A stretch of DNA of 64,000 bases from Novosphingobium sp. SG751A. GTDB lineage: Bacteria; Pseudomonadota; Alphaproteobacteria; Sphingomonadales; Sphingomonadaceae. This document shows, one piece after another, positions 15,913-29,879 of the stretch. Made by a program: the position numbers and the translations under genes. How positions within the stretch are numbered: position 1 is the stretch's first letter; every line of letters starts with the position of its first letter. The DNA lies in assembly GCF_013149295.1 (NCBI RefSeq), contig NZ_JABGCB010000002.1, forward strand, positions 62,001-126,000. Direction: 5' to 3'. The notes beneath the pieces are model-generated. The model was not told where the DNA came from, did no database searches, and saw nothing but the letters and a program-made list of their open reading frames with translations.

Positions 15913-18006
15913 ATGTTGCGCCAATACGAACTTGTCGAGAGGGTTAAGGCTTACGCGCCTGATGCGGATGAGCAGATGCTCAACCGCGCCTATGTTTATA
16001 CCGTCCAGAAGCATGGCAGCCAGAAGCGCGCCAGCGGCGACCCTTATTTCAGCCACCCGGTCGAGGTGGCCGGGTTGATGACCGAGCTGAAGCTCGATCA
16101 GGACACGATCATCACCGCCTTGCTGCACGATACGGTCGAGGACACGCTGGCCACCATTGATGAGGTGGAAAAGCTGTTCGGGCCGGATGTGGCGCGGATG
16201 GTCGATGGCGTGACCAAGCTGACCAAGATCGAGGCGATGAGCGAGAAGGAGCGCGCGGCCGAAAACCTGCGCAAGTTCCTGCTGGCGATGAGCGAGGACC
16301 TGCGCGTTCTGCTGGTCAAGCTGGCCGACCGGCTGCACAATATGCGCACGCTCCATTACATCAAGAGCGAGGACAAGCGCCGCCGCATCGCCAAGGAAAC
16401 CATGGATATCTATGCCCCGCTGGCCGAGCGCGTGGGCATGTATGAATATATGCGCGAGATGCAGTTGCTGGCGTTTCAGCAGCTTGAGCCCGAAGCCTAT
16501 GCCACGATCACCGGCCGCCTTGCCCAAATCCGCAGCCAGGACCACGGGCAGGTGGACGCGATCGCCCTCTCGATCAGCCAGGCGCTGACCGAGGCGGGGG
16601 TGAAGTGCAAGGTGTGGGGGCGCGAAAAGCACCCCTATTCGATCTGGCGCAAGATGGCCGAACGCCATGTCAATTTCGACCAGATCACCGACATCATGGC
16701 CTTCCGCGTACTGGTGGGCAATGTCGAGGATTGCTATCGCGCCATCGGCGTGCTGCACACCACTTGGCAGGCGCTGCCGGGGCGCTTCAAGGATTATATC
16801 TCGACCCCCAAGGTCAATGGCTATCAAAGCCTGCATACCTCGATGATCTATGAAAAGGCCATGCGGATGGAGGTGCAGATCCGCACATGGGATATGCACG
16901 AAACCAACGAATATGGCTTGGCCGCGCATTGGAGCTATAAGCAGGGCGGGGTGGTGCCCGATACGCAGGTGGGCTGGCTGCGCGATCTGGTCGAGGTGCT
17001 GGAGGCCAGCAACGATCCCGAAGAACTGCTCGAAAACACGCGGATGGCGATCTATCAGGACCGCATCTTCGCCTTCACCCCCAAGGGCAAATTGTTCCAG
17101 TTGCCCAAGGGCGCGACCCCCATCGACTTTGCCTATGCGGTGCACAGCGACCTGGGCAGCATGGCCGTGGGCGCCAAGCTCAACGGGCGCCATGTGCCTT
17201 TGCGCACGGCGCTGAGCAATGGCGATGTGGTGGAAATCATCAAGAACCGCAGCGCCAGCCCGCAACTGGCATGGCTGGGCTTTTGCGTGACGGGCAAGGC
17301 GCGCGCCGCCATCCGGCGCGCGGTGCGCATCAAGGAGCGCTCCGAACTGGCCGCCATCGGGCGCAAGCTGTTTGATGAGATCATCGAGCGCCTGCCCACC
17401 AAGGTCGGCAAGAAGGCCACCGCCGAGGCGGTCAAGCGGCTGGGGCTGAAGAACGAGGACGAGTTGATGGCCGCCATCGGCACGGCCAAGCTGGACGACC
17501 GGCAGGTGATGGAGGCGCTGGTCCCCGGCTCTGCGCGCGATATGCCCGAGCCTGAGGCATGGCCCAAGCAGGAGCGCGCGATCTCGATCAAGGGGCTCAC
17601 CCCCGGCATGGCCTTCCACCTTGCCGAATGCTGCCACCCGGTGCCGGGCGACCGCATCGTGGGCCTGCGCAAACCCGGCGTCGGGGTGGAGGTCCATTCC
17701 ATCGCCTGCGACGTCCTGATCGAGGGCGGGGACCATGACTGGATCGACCTGTCATGGGGCGATCGCAGCGTCGGCGCCGTCGGCCGCCTGCGCTGCATCC
17801 TCTATAACCGCCCCGGTACGCTGGCCGAGGTCACCGGCATCTTCGCCGCCAACAAGGCCAACATCACCCAGCTCCAGAATGTCCACCGCGATGAACTCTT
17901 CGGCACTTACGAGGTTGATCTGGAGGTCAGCGATCTGGCGCATCTGACGCGCATCGTTTCGAGTTTGCGCGCCAGTGATGCGGTGTCGCAGGCTGATCGG
18001 TTGTAG
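15913..18006 (+). CDS. Bifunctional (p)ppGpp synthetase/hydrolase (RelA/SpoT homologue)
   Basis: The 697-residue protein has the complete long-RSH layout. The hydrolase HD domain (residues ~25-170) has HPVEV with His48 and the His72-Asp73 pair in LLHDTVEDT. The synthetase domain (~230-350) carries KHPYSIWRKM, DIMAFRVLV, NGYQSLHTSM and MEVQIRTWDMHE. A TGS domain (~385-445; FAFTPKGKLFQLPKGATPIDFAY), a helical/zinc-finger region (ECCHPVPGDRIVG) and a C-terminal ACT domain (~620-690) follow. Both active sites look intact, so it should make and degrade (p)ppGpp under stringent control, as the single RSH enzyme of alphaproteobacteria usually does. The ATG at 15913 has no clear ribosome site. Confidence 0.95.
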   Translation: MLRQYELVERVKAYAPDADEQMLNRAYVYTVQKHGSQKRASGDPYFSHPVEVAGLMTELKLDQDTIITALLHDTVEDTLATIDEVEKLFGPDVARMVDGVTKLTKIEAMSEKERAAENLRKFLLAMSEDLRVLLVKLADRLHNMRTLHYIKSEDKRRRIAKETMDIYAPLAERVGMYEYMREMQLLAFQQLEPEAYATITGRLAQIRSQDHGQVDAIALSISQALTEAGVKCKVWGREKHPYSIWRKMAERHVNFDQITDIMAFRVLVGNVEDCYRAIGVLHTTWQALPGRFKDYISTPKVNGYQSLHTSMIYEKAMRMEVQIRTWDMHETNEYGLAAHWSYKQGGVVPDTQVGWLRDLVEVLEASNDPEELLENTRMAIYQDRIFAFTPKGKLFQLPKGATPIDFAYAVHSDLGSMAVGAKLNGRHVPLRTALSNGDVVEIIKNRSASPQLAWLGFCVTGKARAAIRRAVRIKERSELAAIGRKLFDEIIERLPTKVGKKATAEAVKRLGLKNEDELMAAIGTAKLDDRQVMEALVPGSARDMPEPEAWPKQERAISIKGLTPGMAFHLAECCHPVPGDRIVGLRKPGVGVEVHSIACDVLIEGGDHDWIDLSWGDRSVGAVGRLRCILYNRPGTLAEVTGIFAANKANITQLQNVHRDELFGTYEVDLEVSDLAHLTRIVSSLRASDAVSQADRL

Positions 18007-18035
18007 GTTTGGCGGAGGCACACTTCCTTAAACCC

Positions 18036-18881
18036 CTACCCTAACAACCCCTCATACGCCCCCACCACCTCGGCCAGTACGGATAGCGCCAGCACCGAGG
18101 GCGTCCGCGTGGCGGGGATCAACCCGATGGGCGAATGCAGACGCGCCAGCGCCGCCTCGTCAAACCCCAGCGAGGAGAGCAATTCCACCCGGTTCGCCCG
18201 CGTTTTCGCGCCGCCCTGCGCGCCCACATAAAACGCATCGGTGCCCATCGCCCATGGGATCAGCGTTCGCTCCCATTCGTGGTCGTGGAACAGGACAGCC
18301 ACGGCGGTCCATGGATCGGGCGTCCAGCCATCGGGCAGGGCGGGGGGCCGGCCCAGCGACATTATGGCATCTCCCGCCTGTCCATGGGGCGTGACCAGAA
18401 GGACCTCGATCCCCTGCGTGCGACCCATGGCGGCAAGGGCGGCGGCCTCAGGCCCGCTGCCCAGCACCAGCAGGCGCAGGCGGGGCAGATAGCGCCGCGT
18501 AAAGCCTTCGCCCAGCGACAGATGCGCCACCTCGCGCCGCTCCAGCGCCGCCACTGCGCCCTTTAGCGCATCGGCATCGGGGGCCGGATCGACCATCACC
18601 TCGACCCCCGAACCGCAGGGCAGGCGGATGTCGATAAAGGGCGAACCCGCGCCATAGCGCAGCACGCGCGGACGACCGCCTGCCATCGCTTCGCGCATCA
18701 AGGCGGCTTCGAGGCAGCCATCGGCCAGCGATCCCACCATCGTCTTTTCGCCCAGCACCGCCAGTTGCGCGCCCCAGCGCCGCGACCAACTGCCGTCGAT
18801 CCCCACGACTGTGCAAAGCGCGCCGCCATGCGCGGCCACCGCGGCCAGCGCGGCATGATCGTCATCAATGGGCAATGTCAT
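18036..18881 (-). CDS. XdhC family protein (molybdenum cofactor handling)
   Basis: The 281-residue protein resembles XdhC/CoxI proteins, which bind molybdenum cofactor and help insert the sulfurated form into xanthine-dehydrogenase-type enzymes. The N-terminal XdhC/CoxI domain shows CTVVGIDGSWSRRWGAQLAVLGEKTMVGSLADGCLEAAL; the C-terminal Rossmann part shows LLVLGSGPEAAALAAMGRTQGIEVLLVTP and DAFYVGAQGGAKTRANRVELL...LHSPIGL. No molybdoenzyme or other cofactor gene is nearby, so the client enzyme must be encoded elsewhere. It starts 9 nt after the stop of the alpha-glucosidase on the same strand, so the two are probably co-transcribed even though no metabolic link is evident. Confidence 0.85.
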   Translation of the reverse strand: MTLPIDDDHAALAAVAAHGGALCTVVGIDGSWSRRWGAQLAVLGEKTMVGSLADGCLEAALMREAMAGGRPRVLRYGAGSPFIDIRLPCGSGVEVMVDPAPDADALKGAVAALERREVAHLSLGEGFTRRYLPRLRLLVLGSGPEAAALAAMGRTQGIEVLLVTPHGQAGDAIMSLGRPPALPDGWTPDPWTAVAVLFHDHEWERTLIPWAMGTDAFYVGAQGGAKTRANRVELLSSLGFDEAALARLHSPIGLIPATRTPSVLALSVLAEVVGAYEGLLG

Positions 18882-18890
18882 GCGGGCGTG

Positions 18891-20501
18891 TTAGCCCAAT
18901 GTCTGGCGAATGAAAACTGCGCCGAATGGCGGTAATTGCGCCGCCCCGCCGCCATTGACCGACAGTATCAGCGCGCCCGCCGGACAGGCATGGCGCATCG
19001 GCGCGGCGCCAAGGTTGAAGGCGCAATGCACCCGTTCATCTCCCCAATGCCGGGCGAAATGCAGCAACATGCCATGGGTATGCACATCCTCCATCGCGCC
19101 GAGGCGCAAGGCCGCGCTGCCCCGGCGCAGGGCGAGCATCGCGCGGGTCCAGTGCAGCGGGCTGGCCGGATCGGCCTCCTGCGTGGCGGCGGCGCGGGCG
19201 ATATTGGCCTCCGAAAGGGGCAGCCACGGCTCGCCCGTGGTAAAGCCGCCATGGGAGGAGTCCGATTGCCATGGCATCGGCGTGCGCACCCCGTCGCGCG
19301 ATAGCGTCAGCGGCCAGTTGGCGATGGCCTCTGGGTCCTTGAGCAGGTGGAAGGGGATCTCGTCCTGCGTCAGCGCCAGTTCCTGACCCTGATAGAGGAA
19401 GATATTGCCCCGCAGCGCGATCAGCAGCGCCATGGTCAGCCGGGCATAGGCGGTCAGATCGGCGCCGTGGTCGGCATTTGGCGCCCAGCGCGAGATATGG
19501 CGCGGCGCATCGTGGTTCTCAAAGGCCCAGCTCGGCCAGCCTTCATCCCCACCATGCCATTGGCCCAGCGAGCTTTTGATCCGCTGCGGCGTCAGTTCGG
19601 GGGCATAGAGGAAGTCGAAGCTGTAGGCGCTCGACAGGCGCGCATCGCCCGCCGTGTAATCCTTCATCAGCCCCACCGCGCCATCGCCGCCGACCTCGGC
19701 CACGGTGAAGATCGCGCCATATTCCCCGCACAGCGCGCCGATGCGTTCGATGAAGGGAATGGCGGCGGGGTGGTTCTGGCTGTGGATCTTGTCCTGAAAA
19801 TCGAAGGGGCGGGTGCGCACATGATGCCCGCGCGACACCGGATTGTCGCGCAGTTCGGGGTCGAAAAAGGCGTGGTTCAAAGCATCAAGCCGAAACCCGT
19901 TCACCCCGCGATCCAGCCAGAAGCGCATTACATCAAGGCAGGCTTCCTGCACCGCAGGGTTATGCGCGTTGAGCTGGGGCTGCTCTTTCAGGAACTGGTG
20001 ATAGTAATATTGCTGGCGGCGCGCGTCCCATGTCCATGCCGGGCCGCCGAACACCGATTGCCAATTGTTGGGCGGGGTGCCGTCCGGGTTGGCGTCGCGC
20101 CAGACGTACCAGTCGGCATGGTCGCTTTCCTTCGATGCTCGGCTGTCGGCAAACCATGGGTGGGCGTCGCTGGTATGGGCAAAGACAAGGTCGATGGTGA
20201 CCTTGACCCCCAGTTCATGCGCGCGCGCCACCAGCGCGTCGAAATCATCCAGCGTGCCGAAGATCGGATCGACATCGCAATAATCGGCCACGTCATAGCC
20301 ATAATCGGCCATCGGGCTGGTAAAGAACGGGCTGATCCAGATCGCCTCGACGCCAAGGGAGGCGATATGGGACAGGCGGGCGGTGATGCCCGGCAGGTCG
20401 CCGATGCCGTCGCCATTGCTGTCGGCAAAGCTGCGCGGATAGATCTGATAGATCGCCGCGCCGCGCCACCAGAGCGTCTGTTCCGAAAGGGTATCATTCA
20501 T
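18891..20501 (-). CDS. GH13 alpha-glucosidase / oligo-1,6-glucosidase
   Basis: The 536-residue product is a glycoside hydrolase family 13 enzyme. It begins WWRGAAIYQIYPRSFADSNGDGIGDLPGI, typical of the oligo-1,6-glucosidase and alpha-glucosidase group. The catalytic trio is present: nucleophile Asp in GFRLDALNH, acid/base Glu in FTVAEVGGD, and the stabilising Asp in FENHDAPRH. It should release glucose from alpha-glucans or maltooligosaccharides; no signal peptide is visible, so it is cytosolic. The start at 20501 has GGAG 7 nt upstream; the frame stays open to 20645 without support. It is divergent from glgP, placing it at the glycogen locus. Confidence 0.9.
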   Translation of the reverse strand: MNDTLSEQTLWWRGAAIYQIYPRSFADSNGDGIGDLPGITARLSHIASLGVEAIWISPFFTSPMADYGYDVADYCDVDPIFGTLDDFDALVARAHELGVKVTIDLVFAHTSDAHPWFADSRASKESDHADWYVWRDANPDGTPPNNWQSVFGGPAWTWDARRQQYYYHQFLKEQPQLNAHNPAVQEACLDVMRFWLDRGVNGFRLDALNHAFFDPELRDNPVSRGHHVRTRPFDFQDKIHSQNHPAAIPFIERIGALCGEYGAIFTVAEVGGDGAVGLMKDYTAGDARLSSAYSFDFLYAPELTPQRIKSSLGQWHGGDEGWPSWAFENHDAPRHISRWAPNADHGADLTAYARLTMALLIALRGNIFLYQGQELALTQDEIPFHLLKDPEAIANWPLTLSRDGVRTPMPWQSDSSHGGFTTGEPWLPLSEANIARAAATQEADPASPLHWTRAMLALRRGSAALRLGAMEDVHTHGMLLHFARHWGDERVHCAFNLGAAPMRHACPAGALILSVNGGGAAQLPPFGAVFIRQTLG

Positions 20502-20822
20502 CGCGCGGCTCCGCAGCATGGGGCGCGGGAAGGCCCCGATGACCCTCATTCTGGCATTGCTGCGCCGCAGCGCCAAGAGTGCTGCGCCGCGATGGCATAC
20601 GTATTGCCAAAGGAGCCGCATCGACAGGGCAAGAAATTGCGACAATAGATTGCATCATACCTTGTCGGGTTGGGCAAAGCTGTCCTAGTCTCCTGCAAAG
20701 GAAGCGACGCGAAATCCTATGCGCTCATCAGAGGCAAGGCGCGAAGTCGGTTGGGGGAGGACAGGACATCAGCGTCTCGGGCGGCCATTGGGCGCCTCGG
20801 GCATCATGGGGAGTATCGTTGC
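20502..20822. promoter_or_regulatory. Divergent control region between alpha-glucosidase and glgP
   Basis: About 320 bp between two divergent glucan genes. It holds a near-palindrome around TGGCATACGTATTGCCA (20593-20609) and a wider inverted repeat with CGACAA and TTGTCG arms (about 20640-20668). TTGTCG (20663-20668) followed after 17 nt by TAGTCT (20686-20691) is a weak promoter candidate for glgP. No regulator gene lies beside it. These are visual candidates only. Confidence 0.35.
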
Positions 20823-23237
20823 ATGAGCCAGTCCCAGACAGATTCCCAGCCCTCGATCAGCGATCTCATCGTCGATGTTCTGCGCCACCGCGTGGGCAAG
20901 GACGAACGCGCCGCCAAGCCGCATGACTGGTTTCACGCCGCCGTGCTTTCGGTGCGCGACCGGATCATCGACCGCTGGTTTGAATCGACCCGCCGCACCT
21001 ATGAGGAAGAGGGTAAGCGGGTTTACTATCTCAGCCTTGAGTTCCTGATCGGGCGGCTGATGCGCGATGCGCTCTCCAATCTGGACGTGACGCGCGAGAT
21101 GGAGGCGGCGCTGCGCGAACATGGGTTCGATCTGGCGCAGTTGGAGGAACTGGAGCCCGATGCGGCGCTGGGCAATGGCGGGCTTGGGCGTCTGGCGGCC
21201 TGTTTCATGGAGAGTTTGGCCAGCCTTGATATTCCGGCCTATGGCTATGGCATCCGATACGTGAACGGCATGTTCCGTCAGCGGATCGACGATGGCTGGC
21301 AGGTGGAATTGCCCGAAACATGGCTGGCCCATGGCAATCCGTGGGAATTCGACCGCCGGGAAAGCGCCTATCGCGTGGGCTTTGGCGGCGAGGTGATCGA
21401 GGGCAATGGCGGAGTGGTGTGGCACCCGGCCGAGCAGGTCGAGGCCAGCGCGGTCGATACGCCGGTGGTGGGCTGGCGCGGGGCGCGGGTGAATACTTTG
21501 CGCCTGTGGACGGCATGGGCGCTCGATCCGCTGCGTTTGGATGCGTTCAACGCGGGCGATCATGCCGGCGCTCTGGCCGAACAGGTCAAGGCCGACAGCC
21601 TGGTGCGCGTGCTCTATCCCGCCGACAACACGCCTGCGGGTCAGGAACTGCGGCTGCGTCAGGAATATTTCTTCTCCAGCGCCTCGATTCAGGACATCCT
21701 GCGCCGCCATCTTCAGGCCGACAAGGATGTGCGCAACCTGCCGAAAATGGCCGCGATCCAGTTGAACGATACGCACCCCAGCGTGGCCGTGGCCGAACTG
21801 ATGCGTCTGCTGATCGATGTGCATCATCTCGAGTTCGACGAGGCGTGGGAGGTGACCAAGGGCACCATCGGCTATACCAACCACACGCTCTTGCCCGAGG
21901 CGCTGGAAAGCTGGCCGCTGCCGCTGTTCGAACGGCTTTTGCCGCGCCATATGCAGATCGTCTATGCGATCAACAGCCGCGTATTGCGCGAGGCGCGCAA
22001 GGCCGGGATGAGCGGCGAGCAGATTGCCGCGATCAGCCTGATCGATGAACATGGCGAACGCCGGGTGCGCATGGCGAATCTGGCCTTTGTGGGCGCGCAT
22101 TCGATCAACGGCGTGGCCGCGTTGCATACCGACCTGATGAAAAGCACGGTCTTTTCCGATCTGCACAAGCTCTACCCCACGCGGATCAACAATAAGACCA
22201 ATGGCGTGACCCCGCGCCGCTGGCTCCAGCAATGCAATCCGGGCCTGACCAAGGTGATCCGCGAGGGGATCGGGGATGGCTTCCTTGACGATGCGGAAAA
22301 ACTGGCGGGGCTGAACGCTCTGGCCGGGGACGCGCAGTTTGGCGAGCGCATTGCCGAGGTGAAGCGCGCGAACAAGGTGGCGCTGGCTAACCATATCAAG
22401 CAATTGATGGGCGTGCGGCTCGATCCCGATGCGCTGTTCGACGTTCAGATCAAGCGCATCCATGAATATAAGCGTCAGTTGCTCAATCTGGTCGAGACGG
22501 TCGCGCTTTATGACCAGATCCGCAGCCATCCCGAGCGCGACTGGGTGCCGCGCGTCAAGATCTTCGGCGGCAAGGCCGCGCCCAGCTATCACAATGCCAA
22601 GCTGATCATCAAACTGGCCAATGACATTGCGCGCCGCGTCAATTCCGATCCATCGGTGGGCGGTTTGCTCAAGGTCGTCTTCGTGCCCAATTACAATGTC
22701 AGCTTTGCCGAGCGGATCATCCCGGCCGCTGATCTGTCCGAACAGATCAGCACGGCGGGCATGGAGGCCTCGGGCACCGGCAATATGAAATTCGCCCTCA
22801 ATGGCGCGCTGACCATTGGCACGCTGGACGGCGCGAATATCGAGATCAAGGACCATGTGGGCGACGAGAATATCGTCATCTTCGGCATGACGGCGCAGGA
22901 GGTCGAGGACACCCGCGCCAATGGATACAACCCGCGCGCCATCATCGAGGGCAACCGCGAATTGCGTCAGGCGGTGCAGGCCATCGCCAGCGGCGTGTTC
23001 AGCCCCGATGACCGCGACCGTTACAAGGGCCTGATGGGTGGTCTGTATGACAGCGACTGGTTCCTTGTGGCCGCCGATTTCGACTCCTATGCTCAGGCCC
23101 AGCGCGCCGTCGATGCGCGCTGGATGGATGAGGCCGGTTGGCGCAAGTCGGCTATTCACAACATTGCCAATGTCGGCTGGTTTTCCTCTGATCGCACGAT
23201 CGGCGAATATGCACGCGACATCTGGGGCGTGAAATAA
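20823..23237 (+). CDS. glgP: Glycogen phosphorylase
   Basis: GlgP removes glucose from glycogen ends by phosphorolysis, giving glucose-1-phosphate. The 804-residue product matches the family's usual length. It shows [13 protein letters not shown] and [19 protein letters not shown] near the N-terminus, [16 protein letters not shown] in the middle, and [27 protein letters not shown] with the lysine that binds pyridoxal phosphate. ATG 20823 is chosen because GGGGAG stands about 9 nt upstream and the protein begins there in register with homologues; an open extension to 20670 looks non-coding. It is the first gene of the glg operon; glgB starts 13 nt downstream. Confidence 0.95.
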   Translation: MSQSQTDSQPSISDLIVDVLRHRVGKDERAAKPHDWFHAAVLSVRDRIIDRWFESTRRTYEEEGKRVYYLSLEFLIGRLMRDALSNLDVTREMEAALREHGFDLAQLEELEPDAALGNGGLGRLAACFMESLASLDIPAYGYGIRYVNGMFRQRIDDGWQVELPETWLAHGNPWEFDRRESAYRVGFGGEVIEGNGGVVWHPAEQVEASAVDTPVVGWRGARVNTLRLWTAWALDPLRLDAFNAGDHAGALAEQVKADSLVRVLYPADNTPAGQELRLRQEYFFSSASIQDILRRHLQADKDVRNLPKMAAIQLNDTHPSVAVAELMRLLIDVHHLEFDEAWEVTKGTIGYTNHTLLPEALESWPLPLFERLLPRHMQIVYAINSRVLREARKAGMSGEQIAAISLIDEHGERRVRMANLAFVGAHSINGVAALHTDLMKSTVFSDLHKLYPTRINNKTNGVTPRRWLQQCNPGLTKVIREGIGDGFLDDAEKLAGLNALAGDAQFGERIAEVKRANKVALANHIKQLMGVRLDPDALFDVQIKRIHEYKRQLLNLVETVALYDQIRSHPERDWVPRVKIFGGKAAPSYHNAKLIIKLANDIARRVNSDPSVGGLLKVVFVPNYNVSFAERIIPAADLSEQISTAGMEASGTGNMKFALNGALTIGTLDGANIEIKDHVGDENIVIFGMTAQEVEDTRANGYNPRAIIEGNRELRQAVQAIASGVFSPDDRDRYKGLMGGLYDSDWFLVAADFDSYAQAQRAVDARWMDEAGWRKSAIHNIANVGWFSSDRTIGEYARDIWGVK

Positions 23238-23250
23238 GGATAATGTCCAA

Positions 23251-25422
23251 GTGAAGCCCGACCCGACCGCTATTGCCGCCCTGCTCGATGGAACTCATGC
23301 CGATCCCTTCTCCTTGCTGGGGCCGCATGAGGGGCCGGGGGGCACTTTTGTCCGGGCGGTTCTGCCCGGAGCGCAGGTCGCGGTGGCCTGCGCGCTGGAC
23401 GGGGCGGAGTTGGGCGCGCTGGAGCGGGTCGATGACCGGGGCCTGTTTGAAGGCGTGATCGCCGGGGCGTCGCAGCCCTTGCGCTATCGCGTGGGGGCGC
23501 TGGGCGCGCATTGGTTTGTCGAGGATGCCTTTTCCTATGGGCCGGTGCTGGGGCCTCTGGATGATTACCTCATCAACGAGGGCCATCACCTGCGCCTGTT
23601 CGACAAGCTGGGCGCGCATTGCATCCATCATGAGGGCAGCGACGGCGTTCACTTTGCGGTCTGGGCGCCCAATGCCGCGCTGGTCAGCGTGGTGGGCGAT
23701 TTCAACGATTGGGACCATCGCCGCCATCCGATGCGCCGCCGCGCCGACATCGGCGTGTGGGAAATCTTCGTGCCCACCGTGGGCGTGGGGGCGGCGTATA
23801 AATATCGCATCGTGGGGGCCGATGGCGCAGTCCTGCCGCTTAAAGCCGATCCGTGGGGGCAGGCGGGCGAATTGCGCCCCTCGACCGCCAGTCTGACCGC
23901 GCATCCGGTGAAACAGGACTGGGGCGATGAAGGCCACCGCGAATATTGGGCCAGTGTCGATCCGCGCCGCGCGCCGATCAGCATCTATGAGGTCCACGCC
24001 GGATCATGGATGCGCGACGACAAGGACTGGTTCCTCGACTGGGACGCCATGGCGGAAAAGCTGATCCCCTATGTGGTTGAGATGGGCTTTACCCATATCG
24101 AGTTCCTGCCGATTGCCGAGCATCCTTATGATCCGTCATGGGGCTATCAGACGCTGGGCCTGTTTGCCCCCTCGGCCCGCTTTGGCCCGCCCGAAGGGTT
24201 TGCCCGTTTCGTCGATGGGGCGCATCGGGTCGGGATCGGCGTGCTGGTCGATTGGGTGCCCGCCCATTTCCCCACCGACGCACATGGGCTGGCGCGCTTT
24301 GACGGCACGGCGCTTTATGAACATGATGATCCGCGTCTGGGTTTTCACCCCGACTGGAACACCGCCATCTATAATTTCGGGCGCCGCGAGGTGTCCTCTT
24401 TCCTCGTCAACAACGCGCTGTTCTGGGCCGAGCGCTATCATGTCGATGGCCTTCGCGTCGATGCGGTGGCCTCGATGCTCTATCGCGATTACAGCCGCAA
24501 GGCGGGCGAATGGATCCCCAACGAGGCGGGCGGGCGCGAGAACTGGGAAGCGGTGGATTTCCTGCGCGCGGTCAACCGGGCGGTCTATGGCCAGTTCCCC
24601 GGCTTCTTCACCGTGGCCGAGGAATCGACCGCATGGCCGGGCGTGACGCTGCCCGCGGTCGATGACAATCGCAACGCGCTGGGCTTTGGCTTCAAGTGGA
24701 ACATGGGCTTCATGCATGACACGCTGCGCTATATGGCGCGCGATCCCATCCACCGGCGTCACCACCATAACGACATCACCTTTGGCCTGATGTATGCCTT
24801 TGCCGAGAATTTCGTGCTGGCGATCAGCCATGACGAGGTGGTCCATGGCAAGGGCAGTCTGGTCAACAAGATGGCGGGCGATGAATGGCAGAGATTCGCC
24901 AATCTGCGCGCCTATTACGGGTTGATGTGGGGCTATCCGGGCAAGAAGCTGCTGTTCATGGGGCAGGAGTTTGCGCAACTTCGCGAATGGAGCGAGGAGC
25001 GCAGCCTCGACTGGGATCTGCTGGCCAATCCGGCGCATGAGGGGATGCGCGCGCTGGTGCGTGATCTCAACCGCGCCTATCGCGAAACGCCCGCGCTCCA
25101 CGCCCGCGATTGCGAGGGCGAGGGGTTCCAATGGCTGGTGGTCGACGATGCGCTGGCCAGTGTGTTTGCATGGGCGCGCCATTCCGGCGATGGGGCCTGT
25201 GTGGCCGTCATCAGCAATATGACGCCTCAGGTGCATGGCTCTTACCGCCTGCCTTTGCCGCGCGACGGGGTGTGGCGCGAAATCATCAACACCGATGCGG
25301 CCTGCTATGGCGGGACCGGCGCGGGGAATATGGGACAGGTTGTGGCGCAGGATGGCGCGGCGTTGGTCACGCTGCCGCCTCTGGCCACGATTATGCTGGA
25401 ATGGACTGAAGCTGCGGCGTGA
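23251..25422 (+). CDS. glgB: 1,4-alpha-glucan branching enzyme
   Basis: GlgB makes alpha-1,6 branches in glycogen. The 723-residue protein has an N1 region and a CBM48 domain ([29 protein letters not shown]), then the GH13 barrel with [17 protein letters not shown], the nucleophile Asp in [12 protein letters not shown], the Glu in [13 protein letters not shown] and the third acid in [13 protein letters not shown], and a C-terminal beta domain. The GTG at 23251 is the start; the ATG at 23243 is followed after three codons by a stop that overlaps it. The extra N1 module suggests the longer GlgB type, which usually makes short branches. It lies between glgP and glgC. Confidence 0.95.
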   Translation: MKPDPTAIAALLDGTHADPFSLLGPHEGPGGTFVRAVLPGAQVAVACALDGAELGALERVDDRGLFEGVIAGASQPLRYRVGALGAHWFVEDAFSYGPVLGPLDDYLINEGHHLRLFDKLGAHCIHHEGSDGVHFAVWAPNAALVSVVGDFNDWDHRRHPMRRRADIGVWEIFVPTVGVGAAYKYRIVGADGAVLPLKADPWGQAGELRPSTASLTAHPVKQDWGDEGHREYWASVDPRRAPISIYEVHAGSWMRDDKDWFLDWDAMAEKLIPYVVEMGFTHIEFLPIAEHPYDPSWGYQTLGLFAPSARFGPPEGFARFVDGAHRVGIGVLVDWVPAHFPTDAHGLARFDGTALYEHDDPRLGFHPDWNTAIYNFGRREVSSFLVNNALFWAERYHVDGLRVDAVASMLYRDYSRKAGEWIPNEAGGRENWEAVDFLRAVNRAVYGQFPGFFTVAEESTAWPGVTLPAVDDNRNALGFGFKWNMGFMHDTLRYMARDPIHRRHHHNDITFGLMYAFAENFVLAISHDEVVHGKGSLVNKMAGDEWQRFANLRAYYGLMWGYPGKKLLFMGQEFAQLREWSEERSLDWDLLANPAHEGMRALVRDLNRAYRETPALHARDCEGEGFQWLVVDDALASVFAWARHSGDGACVAVISNMTPQVHGSYRLPLPRDGVWREIINTDAACYGGTGAGNMGQVVAQDGAALVTLPPLATIMLEWTEAAA

Positions 25423-25435
25423 ATGGGAGGGTATG

Positions 25436-26701
25436 ATGCGCGATACGAATAGCCAGCCTTTGGCTCGCGAGGCGATGGCCTATGTCTTGGCCGGGGGGCG
25501 GGGCAGCAGGCTGAAGGAACTGACCGACAATCGCGCCAAGCCGGCGGTCTATTTCGGGGGGATGAGCCGGATCATCGACTTTGCCCTGTCGAATGCAATC
25601 AATTCAGGCATCCGGCGCATCGGCGTGGCCACACAGTATAAGGCCCACAGCCTGATCCGCCACATGAACCGCGCGTGGAATTTCATGCGCCCGGAACGTA
25701 ACGAAAGCTTCGACATCCTGCCCGCATCGCAGCGCGTTTCCGAAACCCAGTGGTATGAAGGCACCGCCGACGCCGTTTACCAGAACATCGACATCATCGA
25801 GAGCTATGGTCCCAAATATATGGTCATCCTGGCGGGCGACCATATCTACAAGATGGACTATGAATTGATGCTGCGTCAGCATGTGAACAGCGGCGCGGAT
25901 GTGACGATCGGTTGCCTTGTGGTCCCGCAAAAGGAGGCCAGCGGCTTTGGCGTGATGGCGGTGGACGGCAATGACGTCATCACTGATTTCGTCGAAAAGC
26001 CGATCAATCCGCCTGAAATTCCGGGCAAGCCGGGCTGGTCGCTGGCGTCGATGGGCATTTATGTGTTCGATACCAAATTCCTGTTCGACCTGCTGCGCGA
26101 GGATGCGGCCAACCCGATCAGCACGCATGATTTCGGCAATGATCTCATCCCCAAGATCGTCAAGGGCGGCAAGGCGGTGGCGCATCGCTTTACCGAAAGC
26201 TGCGTTCGCGCCGCCGACGAGATCGGTGAATACTGGCGCGATGTCGGCACGCTTGATGCTTATTTCGAGACCAATCTCGATCTGACCGACACGGTGCCGA
26301 TGCTCAACATGTATGACCGTGACTGGCGCATCTGGACCGATCAGGTCGTGGCCGCGCCCGCCAAATTCGTCCACGATGACGAAGGGCGCCGGGGCCATGC
26401 GATCCGCTCGTTGATCTCGCAGGACTGCATTGTCTCGGGGGCCACGGCCTATCGCTCGCTGTTGTTTACGGGGGTCAAGATGGGGAGCTGGTCGCAGGTC
26501 AATGAGGCGGTGATCCTGCCTTATTGCAACATCGGGCGTCATGCCAAACTCTCTCGCGTGATCATCGATTCGGGCGTGCGCATCCCTGAAGGTCTGGTGG
26601 TGGGCGAGGACCCCGAACTGGACGCCAAGCGTTTTCGCCGCACTGAAAACGGCGTCTGTCTCATCACAAAGCCGATGATACAGGCGCTGGATCTGGATTG
26701 A
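25436..26701 (+). CDS. glgC: Glucose-1-phosphate adenylyltransferase (ADP-glucose pyrophosphorylase)
   Basis: GlgC makes ADP-glucose from ATP and glucose-1-phosphate, the committed step of glycogen synthesis. The 421-residue product has [26 protein letters not shown] (nucleotide binding), [11 protein letters not shown], the metal-binding Asp in [18 protein letters not shown]...DFVEKP and the sugar-phosphate loop in [10 protein letters not shown], followed by the left-handed beta-helix allosteric domain. Two ATG codons in a row (25433, 25436) follow GGGAGG; the second has better spacing. Regulation by glycolytic intermediates is expected from the family but its specificity is not readable here. 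The start is 10-13 nt after glgB. Confidence 0.95.
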   Translation: MRDTNSQPLAREAMAYVLAGGRGSRLKELTDNRAKPAVYFGGMSRIIDFALSNAINSGIRRIGVATQYKAHSLIRHMNRAWNFMRPERNESFDILPASQRVSETQWYEGTADAVYQNIDIIESYGPKYMVILAGDHIYKMDYELMLRQHVNSGADVTIGCLVVPQKEASGFGVMAVDGNDVITDFVEKPINPPEIPGKPGWSLASMGIYVFDTKFLFDLLREDAANPISTHDFGNDLIPKIVKGGKAVAHRFTESCVRAADEIGEYWRDVGTLDAYFETNLDLTDTVPMLNMYDRDWRIWTDQVVAAPAKFVHDDEGRRGHAIRSLISQDCIVSGATAYRSLLFTGVKMGSWSQVNEAVILPYCNIGRHAKLSRVIIDSGVRIPEGLVVGEDPELDAKRFRRTENGVCLITKPMIQALDLD

Positions 26702-26715
26702 AGGGATTGGGAGCC

Positions 26716-29878
<3,163 letters not shown>

Positions 29879-29879
<1 letters not shown>

